Positions 8,775 through 17,719 of a stretch of 64,000 nucleotides of DNA are shown here, piece after piece. Each line of letters opens with the position of its first letter. The stretch's first letter is position 1. The DNA is taken from NCBI GenBank assembly GCA_018644665.1, contig JABGQA010000155.1:124001-188000 (forward strand). Reading direction: 5' to 3'. The translations under genes and the position numbers were made by a program. The notes below the pieces were generated by a model that worked only from the letters and a program-made list of their open reading frames with translations, was not told the origin of the DNA and searched no databases. The stretch is from Candidatus Poribacteria bacterium. GTDB lineage: Bacteria; Poribacteria; WGA-4E; GCA-2687025.

Positions 8775-10565
8775 ATGACGAGGATTCATGGACTCTGGAT
8801 AGCAGTCGGGCTCGCGCTGGCGATCGTGGTGTTCGGAGGCGTACGCACGTACGCCCAAGGCGCGGACGGGCATGGTAGCGACGCGGCCCAAGCCGAGCCC
8901 GCAACGGATGCCCACGGCGATGCGGCGGCAGACCCCCACGATGACCACGAAGAGGTAGTAACGCTGTCTCAGCAGGAGATGGTGGAGTTCGGCATCCGCG
9001 TCGCGGTGGCGCAGCCCGGCGCGCTGTCGAAGTCCGCCTCCCTGCCCGGGGAGATCACGCTCGACGCGGACCGTCGGGCGCACGTGACGGCGCGCGTCGC
9101 CGGGACGGTGCGTGAGGTGTACGGCCATTTGGGCGACGAGGTATCCGCCGGGGAGCCGATGGCGGTTCTGGACAGCGCGGAGATGGGCGCGGCCATTGTG
9201 GCGTACCTCGGTCGCAAGCTGGAGGAGCACGGCGCGAGGGCGGCCGCGGAGATCGCGGCGGCGGGCGTCGCGGTGGCGACCTCGAACGCGGAGACGCAGC
9301 GGGCCGCCGTCGACGTCGCCCGGGCGGACGTGGACGTGGCGCGCGAGGGGCTGGGCGTGGCCGAGGAAGCCGCGTCCGTGGCGCGTGCTGCGCTTGATCG
9401 TCAGGAGGCGGTGACGGAGAACACGACGGCGCTACTCGGCGCGCTCGCGGAACGTGTGTCGGTAGAGGAACTCGGCGACCGGCTGGCGGGGAAGGACGCG
9501 GGGGCAAACCGGGCGATCCTGCTCGTCGCGTACGCCGATCTGCTCGCCGCCGAGACCGAACTGGAGCGTGAGGCCGCTCTGCAAGCACAGGGAATATCGA
9601 GCGCGGCCGAGGTGGTCGTGGCGCGTCAGGCGCGGCGCAATGCGGAGTCCACGTATGAAGCAGCGCGCGATGAGACGGCGTACGAGGTCGGCGCGTCGCT
9701 GCTGATGGCGCGTCAGGCAGTGCGATTGGGTGAGCAGGGCGCCGACGCGGCGTGTCAGTCGATCCGAGCGGCGGAACAGGCCGTGCGCGCGGCAGAGCAG
9801 GTGTCCCGGATCGCGGACCAGGGCGTGATGGCGGCCGAGCAAGCTGTGCGCGTGGCGGAACTGGGCGTACTCATGGCCGAAACCAAGGCAACGGGCGCCC
9901 GGCACGCTCTGCATGTCCTCGGGATGGCGGACGAGGAGATCGCCGACCTGCACGAGAGCGCGAACCACGACACGGACCTCACGCGGTTCGTGTTGCGGGC
10001 GCCGTTCGGCGGCACGGTGGTGCATAAGCATATTGCCGTCGGGGAGTTCGTCGAGCCGGGCGCGGACCTGTACCAGGTGGCCGACATGAGCAGCGTGTGG
10101 GTGAACCTGACGGTGTATCAGAAAGACCTGCCATACGTGGACGTGGGGCAGGACGCCCGCATTTCCGCGGGGCACGCGGTCCAGTCAGGGCATGGGGTCG
10201 TCTCGTACGTCAGCCCGACGGTGGACGAAGCCACCCGCACCGCAAGTGCGCGCGTCGTGCTGCCGAACGAGGACGGCGCCTGGCGTCCTGGGCTGTTCGT
10301 TACCGGCGAGGTGGTCGTCTCTGAGAGCGATGTCGCCGCGCTTGTCCCGCGCACCGCGCTGCAGACGTTCGAGGACCGCCTGTCCGTGTTCGTTCTGACG
10401 GACGAGGGCTTCGAGCCACATCCCGTGGTGACGGGGCGCGCGAACGACACGCACGTCGAAGTGGTCTCGGGCCTGGCGCCGGGAGAGCGGTACGCCGCGA
10501 CGGGCGCCTTCACCCTGAAAGCGCAGCTCGCCAAGGGCGCCTTCGGCGACGGTCACGCGCACTAG
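8775..10565 (+). CDS. Heavy-metal RND efflux periplasmic adaptor (CusB/CzcB-like), enlarged
   Basis: The membrane-fusion protein has an N-terminal signal/anchor, then a His/Asp-rich stretch (HDDHEEV) often found in metal-efflux adaptors. The lipoyl/barrel-sandwich halves read VTARVAGTVREVYGHLGDEV and VLRAPFGGTVVHKHIAVGE. A very long alpha-hairpin lies between them, and beta-barrel and membrane-proximal domains follow (VWVNLTVYQKDLPYVDVG, LVPRTALQTF). At 596 aa it is clearly longer than the roughly 400 aa usual for CusB/CzcB. Most of the excess is the hairpin, which contains eight consecutive Ala-rich heptads (residues 319-374). A longer hairpin would span more periplasm to meet the channel. 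The pump gene begins 11 bases after the stop. Confidence 0.92.
   Translation: MTRIHGLWIAVGLALAIVVFGGVRTYAQGADGHGSDAAQAEPATDAHGDAAADPHDDHEEVVTLSQQEMVEFGIRVAVAQPGALSKSASLPGEITLDADRRAHVTARVAGTVREVYGHLGDEVSAGEPMAVLDSAEMGAAIVAYLGRKLEEHGARAAAEIAAAGVAVATSNAETQRAAVDVARADVDVAREGLGVAEEAASVARAALDRQEAVTENTTALLGALAERVSVEELGDRLAGKDAGANRAILLVAYADLLAAETELEREAALQAQGISSAAEVVVARQARRNAESTYEAARDETAYEVGASLLMARQAVRLGEQGADAACQSIRAAEQAVRAAEQVSRIADQGVMAAEQAVRVAELGVLMAETKATGARHALHVLGMADEEIADLHESANHDTDLTRFVLRAPFGGTVVHKHIAVGEFVEPGADLYQVADMSSVWVNLTVYQKDLPYVDVGQDARISAGHAVQSGHGVVSYVSPTVDEATRTASARVVLPNEDGAWRPGLFVTGEVVVSESDVAALVPRTALQTFEDRLSVFVLTDEGFEPHPVVTGRANDTHVEVVSGLAPGERYAATGAFTLKAQLAKGAFGDGHAH
9729..9896 (+). repeat. 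Eight tandem Ala-rich heptads (21-bp units) inside the efflux adaptor
   Basis: In-frame 7-residue units of the form A-E-Q-x-V-R-x (for example AEQAVRA, AEQVSRI, ADQGVMA, AEQAVRV) repeat eight times without interruption within the coiled-coil hairpin. The DNA units are diverged, so this is an old expansion kept by helical-repeat selection rather than a recent slippage. Confidence 0.7.
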
Positions 10566-10576
10566 GAAGGGCGGAC

Positions 10577-13500
10577 ATGGACCGCATCGTACAGTTCGCG
10601 CTTCGCAGTCGCTTGCTGATCGTCATCGTCGGGCTGATCGTGCTCGCGTCGGGTTTCTTCGCCTACACGCAGCTTCCCGTGGACGCCTTCCCGGACGTCA
10701 CACCGGCGCTCGTGCAGGTGTTCACCGTGACGGAAGGTCTCGCGCCGGAGGAGGTGGAACGCTACGTCACGTACCCGGTCGAAGTCGCCATGAACGGCCT
10801 GCCGGACATCGAGCAGATCCGGTCGGTCTCGAACTTCGGGCTGTCCGTGGTGAACGTGTACTTCCAGGACGGCACGGATATCTACTTCGCGCGGCAACTC
10901 GTCAACGAGCGTCTGCAACTCGCGCGAGAGGGCATCCCCGAAGGCTTCGGCGAGCCGGAACTCGGGCCCATCACGACGGGGTTGGGACAGATCCTGTTCT
11001 ACTTCGTCGAGGACGAGACGGGCGAGCGCACGCCGCAGGAGATGCGCGAGATCCAAGATTGGATCGTCAAGTTCAACCTACAGACCGTGCCGGGCGTGAC
11101 GGAGGTGCTGTCGATCGGCGGGGACGTGAAGCAGTTCCAGGCGCTCGTGCGGCCAGAAGACCTGCTGCGGTACGACGTGTCGCTGCATGAGGTCGTCGAG
11201 TCGATCAAGGCGAACAACTCGAACGTCGGCGCGCAGTTCATCGTGAAGAACGCCGAGGAGTACGTCGTTCGGTCGGTGGGTCTCGCGGAGACGATGGCGG
11301 ACGTGCGAAACATCGTGCTGAAGTCCCACCACGGAACGCCGGTGTATCTGCATCAGGTGGCAGACGTCGTCATCGGCGGGGAAGTGCGGCGCGGGCTGGC
11401 CATCATGAACGGTCAGGGCGAGACCGTCGTCGGGATGGTGCTGAAGCTCATCGGGACGAACACGTCGACGGTCATCCGCGACACAAAGCAGCGCATGGCC
11501 GAAATCAACGATGTGCTGCCACCTGGCGTTCGGATCGAGACGTACTACGATCAAGCGACGCTCGTGTCCGCGTGCATCGAGACGGTGACGACGGCCCTGA
11601 CGCAGGCGGGCGCGCTGATCGTCGTGGTGCTCCTGCTGATGATGGGCGGGCTGCGGCCGAGCCTGGTCGTTATCCTCTCGATACCGTTCTCGGTGGCATT
11701 TTCGTTTGTGCTCATGGGCTACTTCGGCGTGTCGGCGAACCTGATGTCGCTGGGTGGGCTGGCCATCGCGCTGGGGCTGCTTGGGGACAGCACGACGGTC
11801 ATCATCGAAAACGTGGACCGACTGCTGCGACGTGGGGACGGCGCCTCTGTGAAGGACGCTACGGCTACGGCGTTCGTGGAGGTGATTCGGCCGATCCTGT
11901 TCGCGGTGGTGATCATCGCGCTGGTGTTCGCGCCGCTATTCACGCTTCAGGGCGTGGAAGGAAAGACGTTTCGACCCCTGGCGCAGACGATGGTGTTCGC
12001 GCTTGTCGGGTCGCTGCTCTTCGCGATCTTCCTGGCCCCTGTGCTCAGCAGTCTGCTCATGAAGAAGCGGGCGGGCAGTGGCGGTGAATTCATCGTCGTT
12101 CGGCTGTTGACGCAGGCGTATCGGCCGGTCGTGAAGTTCTTCGTGCGCGTCCCTGTGGCCGCAATCGGGATCGCGGTGGCGCTGCTCGTCGTGGGTAGCG
12201 TGCTGTTCACCCGGCTTGGGTCGGAGTTCGTGCCGCGCCTGAACGAGGGCGATCTGCTCATCCGCGCGACGATGGCTCCGTCCATCTCACTGGAGGAGGC
12301 GCGGGATACGATCTCGCGTGTCGAACGCAGGATGCTGGCGCGGTTTCCTGAGATCACACGGCTCGTGTCCCGTGTGGGTCGTGGCGAGGTCGGGGCGCAC
12401 GCAGACCCCGTGAACAACTCGGAGATATTCGTCGCGCTGAAGCCGGAGGAGGAATGGACGTCGGCCGACAGCCTGGACGATCTGTACGCCGCGATGGGCC
12501 ATGAGTTCGAGGACTTCCCCGGCGTGCAGTTCAACTTCACGCAGCCTATCGCAGCGGCGGTGGATGAACTGTTGACGGGCATCAAGGGCGAACTCGCGGT
12601 CAAGATATTCGGCCCCGACACGGCTGTGTTGAGAGAGAAGGGCGCGGAGATCGAGGCGATCCTGCAGGCTACCGAAGGTGCGGCGGACGTGCAGATGGAT
12701 CAGGTCACCGGGACGCCGCAGTTGCTGATCCGCGTGGATCGTGAGGCCATCGCGCGGTATGGGATCAACGTCGCGGACGTGCAGGAGATCATCGGCGCCG
12801 CCGTTGGGGGCGAAGAGGCGGGGCAGATATTCGAGGGCATCCGCCGGTTCGGCATCCTCGTGAGGTATCACGAGAGCGGTCGAGGCACTCGGGAGCAGAT
12901 CGGACACATCCTCGTGCCTGGGCCGGACGGCGTGCGCGTGCCGTTGGACGAGCTTGCGGAGATTCGCGAGATCGTCGGCCCGCGTCAAATCACGCGGCAA
13001 AACAACCAGCGCTTCATAAACGTGCAGTGCAACGTGCGAGGGCGCGACATCGGCTCGTTCGTCGAGGAGGCGCAAGCCGCGATCGCGGCGCAGGTGTCCA
13101 TGCCGCCGGGGTATCTGACCACGTGGGGTGGGCAGTTCAAGCTGCAGCAGGAGGCGAACCGACGGTTGAGGATCGTCGTGCCGGTGACGCTGTTCCTCGT
13201 GTTTCTGCTGCTCTACTCAGCGTTCAATTCGATGCGCAGTTCGGTGTTGATCCTGCTGAACATCCCCCTGGCGCTCGTCGGGGGCGTGGCTGCGCTCGCG
13301 TTCACGGGGCAGAACCTGTCGGTGCCGGCGTCGGTGGGGTTCATCGCGCTGTTCGGGATCGCGCTGTCGAACGGCATGGTGCTCGTGACGCTGTTGAACC
13401 AGTTGCGTCGCGAAGGGGGCGCGTTGGACGAGTTGTGCATCGAAGGAGCGTGTCTGCGCCTGCGCGCGGTGCTCATGACGGCCTCGACCACAGGGCTGGG

Positions 13501-13672
13501 GCTGATCCCGCTTGCGCTGGCCTCAGGGACAGGCAGCGAGGTGCAACGACCGCTAGCGACGGTAGTGATCGGCGGGCTGACGACCTCGATGGTGCTGACG
13601 CTGCTGGTTATCCCGGCGGTGTATCGCTGGTTCGCCGTGCCGGTGGAGGACGCGGTCGATGCGCATGGCTGA
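10577..13672 (+). CDS. CusA/CzcA-family heavy-metal efflux RND transporter
   Basis: At 1031 aa this is the normal length for an HME-RND inner-membrane pump. The N-terminus (MDRIVQFALRSRLLIVIVGL) and the following DAFPDVTPALVQVFT-type segment are diagnostic of the CzcA/CusA branch. TM4 carries the proton-relay region as ALGLLGDSTTVIIENVDRLL, keeping the key Asp. Later landmarks are LGSEFVPRLNEGDLL, LLLYSAFNSMRSS and the C-terminal TM10-12 block (FIALFGIALSNGMVLVTLLNQL). It is the motor of the tripartite pump with the two upstream genes and should export Cu(I)/Ag(I) or divalent cations driven by protons. I cannot decide the metal from the sequence. The operon ends here, followed by a hairpin before the convergent LamG gene. 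Confidence 0.95.
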   Translation: MDRIVQFALRSRLLIVIVGLIVLASGFFAYTQLPVDAFPDVTPALVQVFTVTEGLAPEEVERYVTYPVEVAMNGLPDIEQIRSVSNFGLSVVNVYFQDGTDIYFARQLVNERLQLAREGIPEGFGEPELGPITTGLGQILFYFVEDETGERTPQEMREIQDWIVKFNLQTVPGVTEVLSIGGDVKQFQALVRPEDLLRYDVSLHEVVESIKANNSNVGAQFIVKNAEEYVVRSVGLAETMADVRNIVLKSHHGTPVYLHQVADVVIGGEVRRGLAIMNGQGETVVGMVLKLIGTNTSTVIRDTKQRMAEINDVLPPGVRIETYYDQATLVSACIETVTTALTQAGALIVVVLLLMMGGLRPSLVVILSIPFSVAFSFVLMGYFGVSANLMSLGGLAIALGLLGDSTTVIIENVDRLLRRGDGASVKDATATAFVEVIRPILFAVVIIALVFAPLFTLQGVEGKTFRPLAQTMVFALVGSLLFAIFLAPVLSSLLMKKRAGSGGEFIVVRLLTQAYRPVVKFFVRVPVAAIGIAVALLVVGSVLFTRLGSEFVPRLNEGDLLIRATMAPSISLEEARDTISRVERRMLARFPEITRLVSRVGRGEVGAHADPVNNSEIFVALKPEEEWTSADSLDDLYAAMGHEFEDFPGVQFNFTQPIAAAVDELLTGIKGELAVKIFGPDTAVLREKGAEIEAILQATEGAADVQMDQVTGTPQLLIRVDREAIARYGINVADVQEIIGAAVGGEEAGQIFEGIRRFGILVRYHESGRGTREQIGHILVPGPDGVRVPLDELAEIREIVGPRQITRQNNQRFINVQCNVRGRDIGSFVEEAQAAIAAQVSMPPGYLTTWGGQFKLQQEANRRLRIVVPVTLFLVFLLLYSAFNSMRSSVLILLNIPLALVGGVAALAFTGQNLSVPASVGFIALFGIALSNGMVLVTLLNQLRREGGALDELCIEGACLRLRAVLMTASTTGLGLIPLALASGTGSEVQRPLATVVIGGLTTSMVLTLLVIPAVYRWFAVPVEDAVDAHG

Positions 13673-13788
13673 CGACGCCAGCAACGTACATGACGGCCCA
13701 ACGGGGCCGCCGAAGTCTGTGGCGGCCACCCTCCTGGTTGACCCCTTAAGGACGCGTGACAGCTCGGACGGTCGGTCGCGGCGGGCAC

Positions 13789-13817
13789 GGTAAACCCCGC
13801 GCGAGGCGGGGTCTACC
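13789..13817. terminator. Hairpin between convergent efflux operon and LamG gene
   Basis: Twelve-base arms at 13789-13800 and 13806-13817 pair with a single A/C mismatch around a 5-base loop (GCGAG). Its position between two converging transcripts suits a bidirectional terminator. There is no T-tract, so it may be a REP-like element instead. Confidence 0.55.
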
Positions 13818-13829
13818 GATCTACGTGAT

Positions 13830-14615
13830 TCAGCGTGACTTGACGCTCGCCCAGGTGGTCGCGGCTTTGCCGTTCGGGTCGACCGCCTGCGGCAGCGGGC
13901 CGAACTCCATGATGATCTCGACTTCCTCCTGTGTGAGGCCGCGCTTCCACAGGTTCAGGTCGTCCATCATGCCGGTGAACGGCCGCGCGTTGTCGATGTT
14001 GTAGCCGACGCGGGCGCCCTTGCCCCAGTCCCCGGCGACGTCTGCCCCGGCGGGGCCTACGCCTTCCTCCACGCCGTTGATGTACAGCACGGCTCCGTCA
14101 CCGGAGTCATACACTCCCGCGTAGTGAATCCATTCGGAATCCGCGGCGGACCCCGCGCGGACGTCGAAGATCGTGTTCCCACCTTCGCTGCGGAGCAACC
14201 ACCGGAAGTTCCCGTCGCCGCCGCGTATCTCTGGGTGTATCAGCCATGTGTCGTCGGCCGCACGCGCGTTGAAGATCGCGTGGTCGCCGCCGAGGCTGTC
14301 GACGTTCACCCAAGCGAGGAGGCTCATGCCGTCGGTGGGTGTCTCGGCGGGAGGCCAGTTGGGGCCGTCCAGGTCGATGAAGCCGCCGCTCGAGAAGCGC
14401 GCTACATTGCCGCGGGTCGCATCCGCCTCGATTTTGATTTCGCCGTTGATGACTCCAACGCGGCCCTTGCCGGACATGTCCACGGCCTCATCGCCCGCGA
14501 ATGCCTCGTAGTCGTAGTAAAGGATGAGATCGGCGTCCTGCGCCATGGCCGCGATCGGCGTGAACGCGATCGCCAAGGCGAAGGCGGCGCATAGCGCCGT
14601 GCCCCAAGTCTTCAT
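13830..14615 (-). CDS. Secreted LamG-domain protein with C-terminal tag
   Basis: This 261-aa protein has a clear signal peptide (ALCAAFALAIAFTPIAAMAQ) and a GGGAAGG-type ribosome site upstream of the ATG. The mature region is one LamG/concanavalin A-like domain, recognised by LILYYDYEAF, MSLLAWVNVDSLGGD, SEWIHYAGVYDSGDGAVLYI and MMDDLNLWKRGLT. It should be exported and bind carbohydrate. It is a distant relative of the LamG protein at 5887-6687. Its tail AVDPNGKAATTWASVKSR matches the endings of three other secreted proteins here. It is transcribed alone, convergent with the efflux operon and divergent from the oxidoreductase at 14762. Confidence 0.87.
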   Translation of the reverse strand: MKTWGTALCAAFALAIAFTPIAAMAQDADLILYYDYEAFAGDEAVDMSGKGRVGVINGEIKIEADATRGNVARFSSGGFIDLDGPNWPPAETPTDGMSLLAWVNVDSLGGDHAIFNARAADDTWLIHPEIRGGDGNFRWLLRSEGGNTIFDVRAGSAADSEWIHYAGVYDSGDGAVLYINGVEEGVGPAGADVAGDWGKGARVGYNIDNARPFTGMMDDLNLWKRGLTQEEVEIIMEFGPLPQAVDPNGKAATTWASVKSR

Positions 14616-14761
14616 GCCGTGACCCTTCCCGGGAAGCGGTTGTATGCTAGGTCGACGCTGGGATCAGGCATCGACGTGAATGCCAAACCAGTTTACCATC
14701 GGACTCACGTCTAGCACAGTCAATCGACTCCGATCTTCCTCCGCCGAGCAGGGGCGCCATC

Positions 14762-15394
14762 GTGGATATAGGCATCATCGGCACGGGCAACGTGGGCGGC
14801 GCGCTGGGACGCCGTTGGGCGTTTTTGGGACATAACGTGACGTTCGGGTCGCGCGAGCCGGAGAGCGACCGGGTGAACGAACTCATGCGTCGTATCGGCG
14901 CGGGCGTGTCGGCTACGGGCATCGCCGATGCGGCGAGGGCGTCGGAGATCGTCGTCATCGCGACGCCGTGGCCGGCAACCGAGGCCGCCGTGGCGGCGTG
15001 TGGCGACCTGTCGGGCAAGATCGTCATCGACTGCGTGAACCCGCATAAGGCGGACTTTTCTGGCCTCGAAATCGGCACGGATACGTCCGCGGGCGAGAAG
15101 GTCGCGGAGTGGGCGAGCGGCGCGCGCGTCGTGAAAGCGTTCAACGCCACGGGCGCGGGCAACATGCGCGAGCCTGCCTACGGCAGGACCACCGCCGACA
15201 TGCCCATCTGCGGGGACGACGAGGACGCCAAGGCCGTCGTGCGCGGTCTCGCGGAGGAGATCGGGTTCGACGTCATCGACGCCGGGGGGATCACTTCGGC
15301 GCGGCTGCTGGAGCCGATGGCGATGTTGTGGATTCACCTGGCATACAACCTCGAGCAGGGCGTGGACATCGCGTACAAGCTGCTGCGCCGCTAG
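14762..15394 (+). CDS. F420-dependent NADP oxidoreductase-like Rossmann protein
   Basis: The GTG start leads directly into the nucleotide-binding fold MDIGIIGTGNVGGALGRRW (GxGxxG). The 210-aa length and the motifs NVTFGSREPES, EIVVIATPWPATE, KIVIDCVNPHK and VVKAFNATGAGNM fit the short NADP-binding family related to F420-dependent NADP reductase (PF03807). The dinucleotide is probably NADP(H), because Ser-Arg follow the second strand. Whether F420 is the partner is unknown; many members act on other substrates. The GNAT gene starts 13 bases downstream and the two are probably co-transcribed. Confidence 0.85.
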   Translation: MDIGIIGTGNVGGALGRRWAFLGHNVTFGSREPESDRVNELMRRIGAGVSATGIADAARASEIVVIATPWPATEAAVAACGDLSGKIVIDCVNPHKADFSGLEIGTDTSAGEKVAEWASGARVVKAFNATGAGNMREPAYGRTTADMPICGDDEDAKAVVRGLAEEIGFDVIDAGGITSARLLEPMAMLWIHLAYNLEQGVDIAYKLLRR

Positions 15395-15407
15395 ATCGGA
15401 GATGGCT

Positions 15408-15932
15408 ATGCCGGGACAGCTTCGCATGACCCGCGCGCACTACGCGGATCTGCCGCCGCTCGAACTTCCCGACGGATACGCGTTGCGGTGCTATGAGGAG
15501 GGCGACGACGGTCCCTGGGCGGATGTCGTGAACAGCGTGGGCGATCTTGGGAACTACGACGCTGCCCGCGCTCGCGACTTCATGATGGACAAGCCGCAGT
15601 TTGAGTCGGAGGCGCTGAAGTTCATCACGTTCGACGGAGGGCCCGTGGCCACGGCGTGCGCGTGGCGCGACCACGCCGGAGAGACGCAGCTCGGGCAACT
15701 CCACATGGTGGCCGTCGATCCCGGACACCGCGGCAAACGCCTCGGAACGCATGTGAGCACTGCGGTGATCCGCTACTTCGAGGAGCGCGGCTTCCCGAAG
15801 CTGTACCTGATGACCGACGACTGGCGGCTACCCGCCGTTAAGACGTACCTGCAACTCGGCTTCGAGCCGGACCTGTACGACGACGATCATGAAGGTCGTT
15901 GGGCGAAGCTCCGCGACACGCTGGGGATATGA
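15408..15932 (+). CDS. GNAT-family N-acetyltransferase
   Basis: The ATG at 15408 is preferred over 15402 because the GGAG at 15398-15401 would be too close to the first. The protein (174 aa) has the GNAT acetyl-CoA motif A region QLGQLHMVAVDPGHRGKRLG followed by VSTAVIRYFEERGFPKLYLM and the C-terminal strand in AVKTYLQLGFEPDLY. The substrate is not predictable. It follows the Rossmann oxidoreductase by 13 bases and its stop overlaps the DUF1643 start by four bases (ATGA), indicating a three-gene operon. Confidence 0.88.
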   Translation: MPGQLRMTRAHYADLPPLELPDGYALRCYEEGDDGPWADVVNSVGDLGNYDAARARDFMMDKPQFESEALKFITFDGGPVATACAWRDHAGETQLGQLHMVAVDPGHRGKRLGTHVSTAVIRYFEERGFPKLYLMTDDWRLPAVKTYLQLGFEPDLYDDDHEGRWAKLRDTLGI

Positions 15933-16432
15933 CCGTCGGCGCCGCCGTCTTCGACGAGACGGGCGCGTACCGATATCGCCTGAGCCGAACCAGATCGGAC
16001 GGCGCGGGTGTCGTCACGTTCGTCATGCTGAACCCCAGCACGGCCGACGCGGAGGTCAACGACCCGACAATCCGCCGTTGCATAGGCTTCGCCTGGGACT
16101 GGGGACATCGCGACCTGATCGTGGTGAACCTGTTCGCGTACCGGGCGACGGCGCCCCGCGACTTGCGCCTTGCTACGGATCCCGTCGGCCCGGCAAACGA
16201 CGAACACCTCCTCGCGGCGGTCTGCGAGGCGGACGTTGTTGTTGCTGCGTGGGGGGTGCACGGCGCGATGCTAGGCCGCGACCGCGACGTAATGGGCCTG
16301 CTAGAGGGCCGCGCGTCGCTCCAGTGCCTTGGCGTCACGAAGGCCGGGCATCCGCGCCACCCGTTGTACATGCCCAAGCGCAGCATGCCGGCACCCTACG
16401 CTGCGACGCGCGAGTCGAGAAGCGGGCAGTAA
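15929..16432 (+). CDS. DUF1643-family protein
   Basis: I chose the ATG at 15929 because it overlaps the GNAT stop in an ATGA arrangement; the longer open frame would overlap the GNAT gene more deeply. The 167-aa protein shows the family hallmarks: an N-terminal hydrophilic strand (YRYRLSRTR), VTFVMLNPSTADA, DPTIRRCIGFAWDWG and DLIVVNLFAYRATAP. The second half reads VVVAAWGVHGAML and LGVTKAGHPRHPLYM. DUF1643 proteins occur in many bacteria and phages and have no established biochemical role. It is soluble, with no signal peptide. Confidence 0.9.
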   Translation: MTVGAAVFDETGAYRYRLSRTRSDGAGVVTFVMLNPSTADAEVNDPTIRRCIGFAWDWGHRDLIVVNLFAYRATAPRDLRLATDPVGPANDEHLLAAVCEADVVVAAWGVHGAMLGRDRDVMGLLEGRASLQCLGVTKAGHPRHPLYMPKRSMPAPYAATRESRSGQ

Positions 16433-16441
16433 GGCGTACGG

Positions 16442-16473
16442 GAGTCGGCAGACCATCATGCGCCTGCCGACTC
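16442..16473. terminator. Hairpin between DUF1643 and formaldehyde dehydrogenase genes
   Basis: Perfect ten-base arms (GAGTCGGCAG at 16442-16451, CTGCCGACTC at 16464-16473) flank a 12-base loop in the short gap between two convergent genes. Position suggests a bidirectional terminator; there is no T-tract. Confidence 0.5.
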
Positions 16474-16495
16474 ACGGTCGGGGCGGGATGCGTAG

Positions 16496-17686
16496 CTACG
16501 CGGACAGCGCCGCGTGCGGGTCGATGACGTACTTCTTGGCGGCGCCGCGGTCGAACTCCCCGTACCCGGCGGGAGCGTCGTCGAGCGAGATGACCGTCAC
16601 GTTGACCGCGTCGGCGATCTTGATCTTGTCGTAGAGGATCGCGTTCATGAGTTGGCGGTTGTACCGCATGACCGGGCATTGACCGGTCGTGAAGCAGTGG
16701 GACTTCGCCCAGCCGAGACCGATGCGGATGCCCAACTGACCGATCTTGGCGTTGTCGTCCTCGGCGCCGGGGTCCTCGGTCACGTAGAGGCCGGGGATGC
16801 CGATGGCACCGCCAGCACGCGTCACTTCCATTACGGCGTTTAGCACCGTCGCCGGATGCTCGTGACCGGCGTCGCTACCGTGCCCGCGCGCCTCGAAGCC
16901 GACGCAGTCAACGGCGCAATCCACCTCGGGGTCGCCTGTGATCGCCTCGATCTGGTCGGAGAGCGACGCGTCCTCGCGAAGGTCGACCGTCTCGCAGCCA
17001 AAGCTACGCGCTTGCGCCAATCTCTCGGGAATCATGTCGCCGACGATGACGCACGCGGCGCCGAGCAACTGGCACGAAGCGGCGCACGCCAGGCCGACGG
17101 GTCCGGCGCCCGCGACGTAGACAATCGACCCGGGACCGACACCCGCGGATACGGCGCCGTGGAAGCCCGTCGGGAAGATGTCCGAGAGCAGTGTGAGGTC
17201 GTTCATCTTCGCCATGGCCACGTCTCTGTCCGGGAACTTCAGCAAGTTGAAGTCCGCGTACGGGACCATCACGTACTCCGCCTGGCCGCCGACCCAGCCG
17301 CCCATGTCCACGTAGCCGAAGGCGGCGCCGGGACGCGCGGGATTCACGTTCAGGCAGATGCCCGTCTTGCCTTCTTTGCAGTTCCGGCAGCGCCCGCAGG
17401 CGATGTTGAACGGGGCGGAGACGATGTCGCCGACGTTGAGAAACTCGACGTCCCGACCCGCCTCGATGATCTCGCCGGTGATCTCGTGCCCGAGGACCAA
17501 GCCCTGGGGAGCGGTCGTCCTGCCGCGGACCATGTGCTGATCGCTGCCGCAGATGTTCGTGGCGACGACCTTCAGGATCACCCCGTGGTCACACTTCCGC
17601 GTCCCCAGCTCCAGCTTGGGGAAGTCGATGCCCTGGACTTCCACGACACCGGGGCCCATGTACGCGACGCCTCTATTGGTCGGCAT
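16496..17686 (-). CDS. fdhA: Glutathione-independent formaldehyde dehydrogenase (zinc MDR family)
   Basis: This 396-aa medium-chain dehydrogenase oxidises formaldehyde to formate with a tightly bound NAD. Catalytic-zinc ligands are visible in NICGSDQHMVRG and GHEITGEI. Structural-zinc cysteines lie in CGRCRNCKEGKTGIC. The NAD-binding motif is AGAGPVGLACA. The long insert and the HCFTTGQCPVMRYNR and FDRGAAKKYVIDP segments match the Pseudomonas putida FdhA type rather than ordinary alcohol dehydrogenases, and the usual family length is close to 398 aa. I placed the start at 17686, since an AGGAGG lies at optimal distance from that ATG and too close to the ATG at 17692. It follows a beta-propeller gene by 33 bases on the same strand. 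Expected role: formaldehyde detoxification or C1 metabolism. Confidence 0.92.
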   Translation of the reverse strand: MPTNRGVAYMGPGVVEVQGIDFPKLELGTRKCDHGVILKVVATNICGSDQHMVRGRTTAPQGLVLGHEITGEIIEAGRDVEFLNVGDIVSAPFNIACGRCRNCKEGKTGICLNVNPARPGAAFGYVDMGGWVGGQAEYVMVPYADFNLLKFPDRDVAMAKMNDLTLLSDIFPTGFHGAVSAGVGPGSIVYVAGAGPVGLACAASCQLLGAACVIVGDMIPERLAQARSFGCETVDLREDASLSDQIEAITGDPEVDCAVDCVGFEARGHGSDAGHEHPATVLNAVMEVTRAGGAIGIPGLYVTEDPGAEDDNAKIGQLGIRIGLGWAKSHCFTTGQCPVMRYNRQLMNAILYDKIKIADAVNVTVISLDDAPAGYGEFDRGAAKKYVIDPHAALSA

Positions 17687-17719
17687 GGTCATACCTCCTG
17701 CTCATGACACGCCACTCGC

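Noticed and set aside
7431..9230. 599-aa open frame antisense to the efflux genes
   Set aside because: It spans two convincing genes on the plus strand and is Arg-rich with no domain.
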